Shown here one piece after another: positions 62,941-64,000 of a stretch of DNA of 64,000 nucleotides. This DNA is from an uncultured Prevotellaceae bacterium (lineage in GTDB: Bacteria; Bacteroidota; Bacteroidia; Bacteroidales; Bacteroidaceae). The notes beneath the pieces were generated by a model. The model was not told where the DNA came from and made no database searches. It saw only the letters and a list, made by a program, of their open reading frames with translations. How positions within the stretch are numbered: position 1 is the first letter of the stretch; every line of letters begins with the position of its first letter. The stretch spans positions 21,959 to 85,958 of the forward strand of contig CAMBDA010000007.1 of assembly GCA_945865175.1 (NCBI GenBank). The letters run 5' to 3'. Made by a program: the position numbers and the translations under genes.

Positions 62941-63819
62941 ATGGCACAGAGAGAAAACAGATACATTAATGTTCTGACCGACTACGGCTTCAAGAAAGTC
63001 TTCGGCGACAAGGAGGTGATGACAGCCTTCCTGACCGATCTGCTTCAGCCCAAGTCGCCCATCGCGGACATCACGTTTCTCGACAAGGAGTATGACGGAA
63101 TGGCTGAGTATGAGCGCGGTATCATCTACGACCTGCTATGCCGGACGGAGAACGGAGAGGAGTTCATCGTAGAGATGCAGAACCGCAACCAGACCCATTT
63201 CAGCGACCGTATCATCTATTATCTCTCTCGCTCCTTCTCCAGTCAGGGAGAAAAAGGCGATGTGGCCTGGGACTTTAAACTAAAGCCTGTCTATGGCATC
63301 TTCTTCCTCAACTTCCATCTTCGCGGCTTTGAACAGAGGAACATAAGGACGGTGCAATTGAAGGTGGAAGAAACAGGCGAACTGTTCTCCGACAAGCTGA
63401 AGGTCTTCACCCTGGAACTCCCGAACTATCGGAAGATGAAGGAGGAGGACTGCAAGACTAAGATTGACTATTGGCTGTACAACATCACAAATCTTGAGAC
63501 TATGACTACGAACATCCCTTTCCAGCAGCAGCAACCCGCCTTTAAGAAAGTGGGGAACATAGCTGAACTTGTGCGCATGACACCCGAAGAGCTGAAGCAG
63601 TACAACATCAGTATCGACTCCTATCGCACCAACCTTTCGGTCATGAAGAATGAGAGGGCGGAAGGAAGAGCGGAAGGAAGAGCGGAAGGAAGAGCGGAAG
63701 GAATACAGAAGAGGAACAATGAGATTGCCATACAGTTGCTCGCCATAGGAATGCCTATTGAGCAGATTTCCATGGTCACGGGGCTATCAACCAGCGAAAT
63801 TCAAGCACTAAGGTCATGA
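62941..63819 (+). CDS. Rpn-family PD-(D/E)XK nuclease, array copy 2
   Basis: A 292-aa paralogue of copy 1, nearly identical for most of its length: RENRYINVLTDYGFKKVFGD, GIIYDLLCRTENGEEFIVEM and Q-N-R-N-Q. The tail differs: four R-A-E-G units and the end QLLAIGMPIEQISMVTGLST. Same strand, same upstream region, ATG offset of 1056 bp from copy 1. Confidence 0.9.
   Translation: MAQRENRYINVLTDYGFKKVFGDKEVMTAFLTDLLQPKSPIADITFLDKEYDGMAEYERGIIYDLLCRTENGEEFIVEMQNRNQTHFSDRIIYYLSRSFSSQGEKGDVAWDFKLKPVYGIFFLNFHLRGFEQRNIRTVQLKVEETGELFSDKLKVFTLELPNYRKMKEEDCKTKIDYWLYNITNLETMTTNIPFQQQQPAFKKVGNIAELVRMTPEELKQYNISIDSYRTNLSVMKNERAEGRAEGRAEGRAEGIQKRNNEIAIQLLAIGMPIEQISMVTGLSTSEIQALRS
63463..63569 (+). repeat. Identical 107-bp tract shared with rpn copy 1
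   Basis: Partner of 62407-62513; see there. Confidence 0.75.
63658..63705 (+). repeat. 12-bp tandem repeat in rpn copy 2
   Basis: Four in-frame units of GCGGAAGGAAGA (the last one GCGGAAGGAATA) encode A-E-G-R repeats. The unit sequence differs from copy 1 (GCTGAAGGAAGG), so the arrays expanded separately. Confidence 0.85.
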
Positions 63820-63889
63820 CTCTCGTTTAGATTTCCTGGATGATTTGCTTCCCTTAAAAAAGTTATTCGATGTTTTTCTGTTGCACAGA

Positions 63890-63921
63890 TTTGGAGGATT
63901 GAGAAAAAAACGTAGTTTTGC
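63890..63921 (+). promoter_or_regulatory. Promoter of rpn copy 3
   Basis: TTTG at 63890-63893 and TAGTTTTGC at 63913-63921 with a 19-bp spacer, as in the other copies. Confidence 0.8.
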
Positions 63922-63948
63922 AACAAGAATCAGCAAAAGGAGAATGAT

Positions 63949-64000
63949 ATGGCACAGAGAGAAAACAGATACATCAATGTTCTGACCGACTACGGCTTCA
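63949..64000 (+). CDS. Rpn-family nuclease, array copy 3 (cut by window end)
   Basis: Only the first 17 codons are visible: MAQRENRYINVLTDYGF, identical to copies 1 and 2. The ATG and the Shine-Dalgarno-like AAAGGAG are conserved. The array therefore continues beyond the window; its copy number is unknown. Confidence 0.85.
   Translation, partial: MAQRENRYINVLTDYGF

Noticed and set aside
62650..63705. CRISPR-like array
   Set aside because: The 12-bp repeats are contiguous, in frame and without spacers.
61885..64000. Insertion sequence (Rpn is often labelled a putative transposase)
   Set aside because: No terminal inverted repeats or target-site duplication flank the copies. The tandem units look like duplications, not transposition.
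1..64000. tRNA, rRNA and other structural RNA genes
   Set aside because: I looked through the intergenic gaps for cloverleaf-like arms and rRNA sequence and found none. Only the hairpins listed are supported.

Overview
The window comes from a Bacteroidota chromosome, order Bacteroidales, most likely Prevotella or a close relative. The evidence is gene content (an intact Bat operon, an UpxY-type antiterminator, LruC/DUF4114 lipoproteins, paired HU-family proteins) and promoters of the Bacteroidales kind: the -7 element TAnnTTTG occurs upstream of lepA, gltB, moxR, ftsY, upxY and each rpn copy, with a -33 TTTG at the right distance at lepA and the rpn copies. The genus is inferred, not proven.

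Layout. 1-8.7 kb (minus): a Crp/Fnr-type regulator, lepA, and glutamate synthase gltD and gltB. 9.0-12.7 kb (plus): an acidic-tailed protein of unknown function, then an unusual in-frame fusion of a sodium:solute symporter with a secreted glycoside-hydrolase-like domain. 12.7-28.9 kb (minus): one nearly gapless run of 14 genes: moxR, a DUF58 gene, a BatD-like membrane gene, batA, batB, batC, batD, batE, a PAP2 phosphatase, a giant two-part sensor kinase, its response regulator, a small AbgT-like membrane protein and a UvrD/PcrA helicase. 29.0-37.4 kb (minus): a membrane HU-LysM fusion, HU, rimO, ftsY, a FlK-like thioesterase, a 72-aa protein, a zeta-toxin-like P-loop protein, trmD and a large secreted DUF5722-type protein. 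A secreted GH-like gene at 37.5-38.7 kb diverges from it.

39.3-61.7 kb (plus) is a surface-polysaccharide locus. It has an UpxY antiterminator behind a structured leader, a WecA-like initiating transferase, a Wza-like export lipoprotein and a Wzc-like tyrosine kinase with a Tyr-rich tail. Next come an OmpA-like barrel protein and two paralogous LruC/DUF4114 lipoproteins. The AT-richer, patchwork half follows: Wzx flippase, an ATP-grasp protein, a series of glycosyltransferases, Wzy polymerase and a nucleotidyltransferase-kinase fusion. This half contains a truncated glycosyltransferase duplicate, a nuclease-gene remnant and several hairpins, as expected of a locus remodelled by recombination.

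61.8-64.0 kb (plus) holds a tandem array of Rpn-family PD-(D/E)XK nuclease genes. Each copy has its own nearly identical promoter, and the third copy runs off the window. No tRNA, rRNA, intact insertion sequence or CRISPR array was seen.
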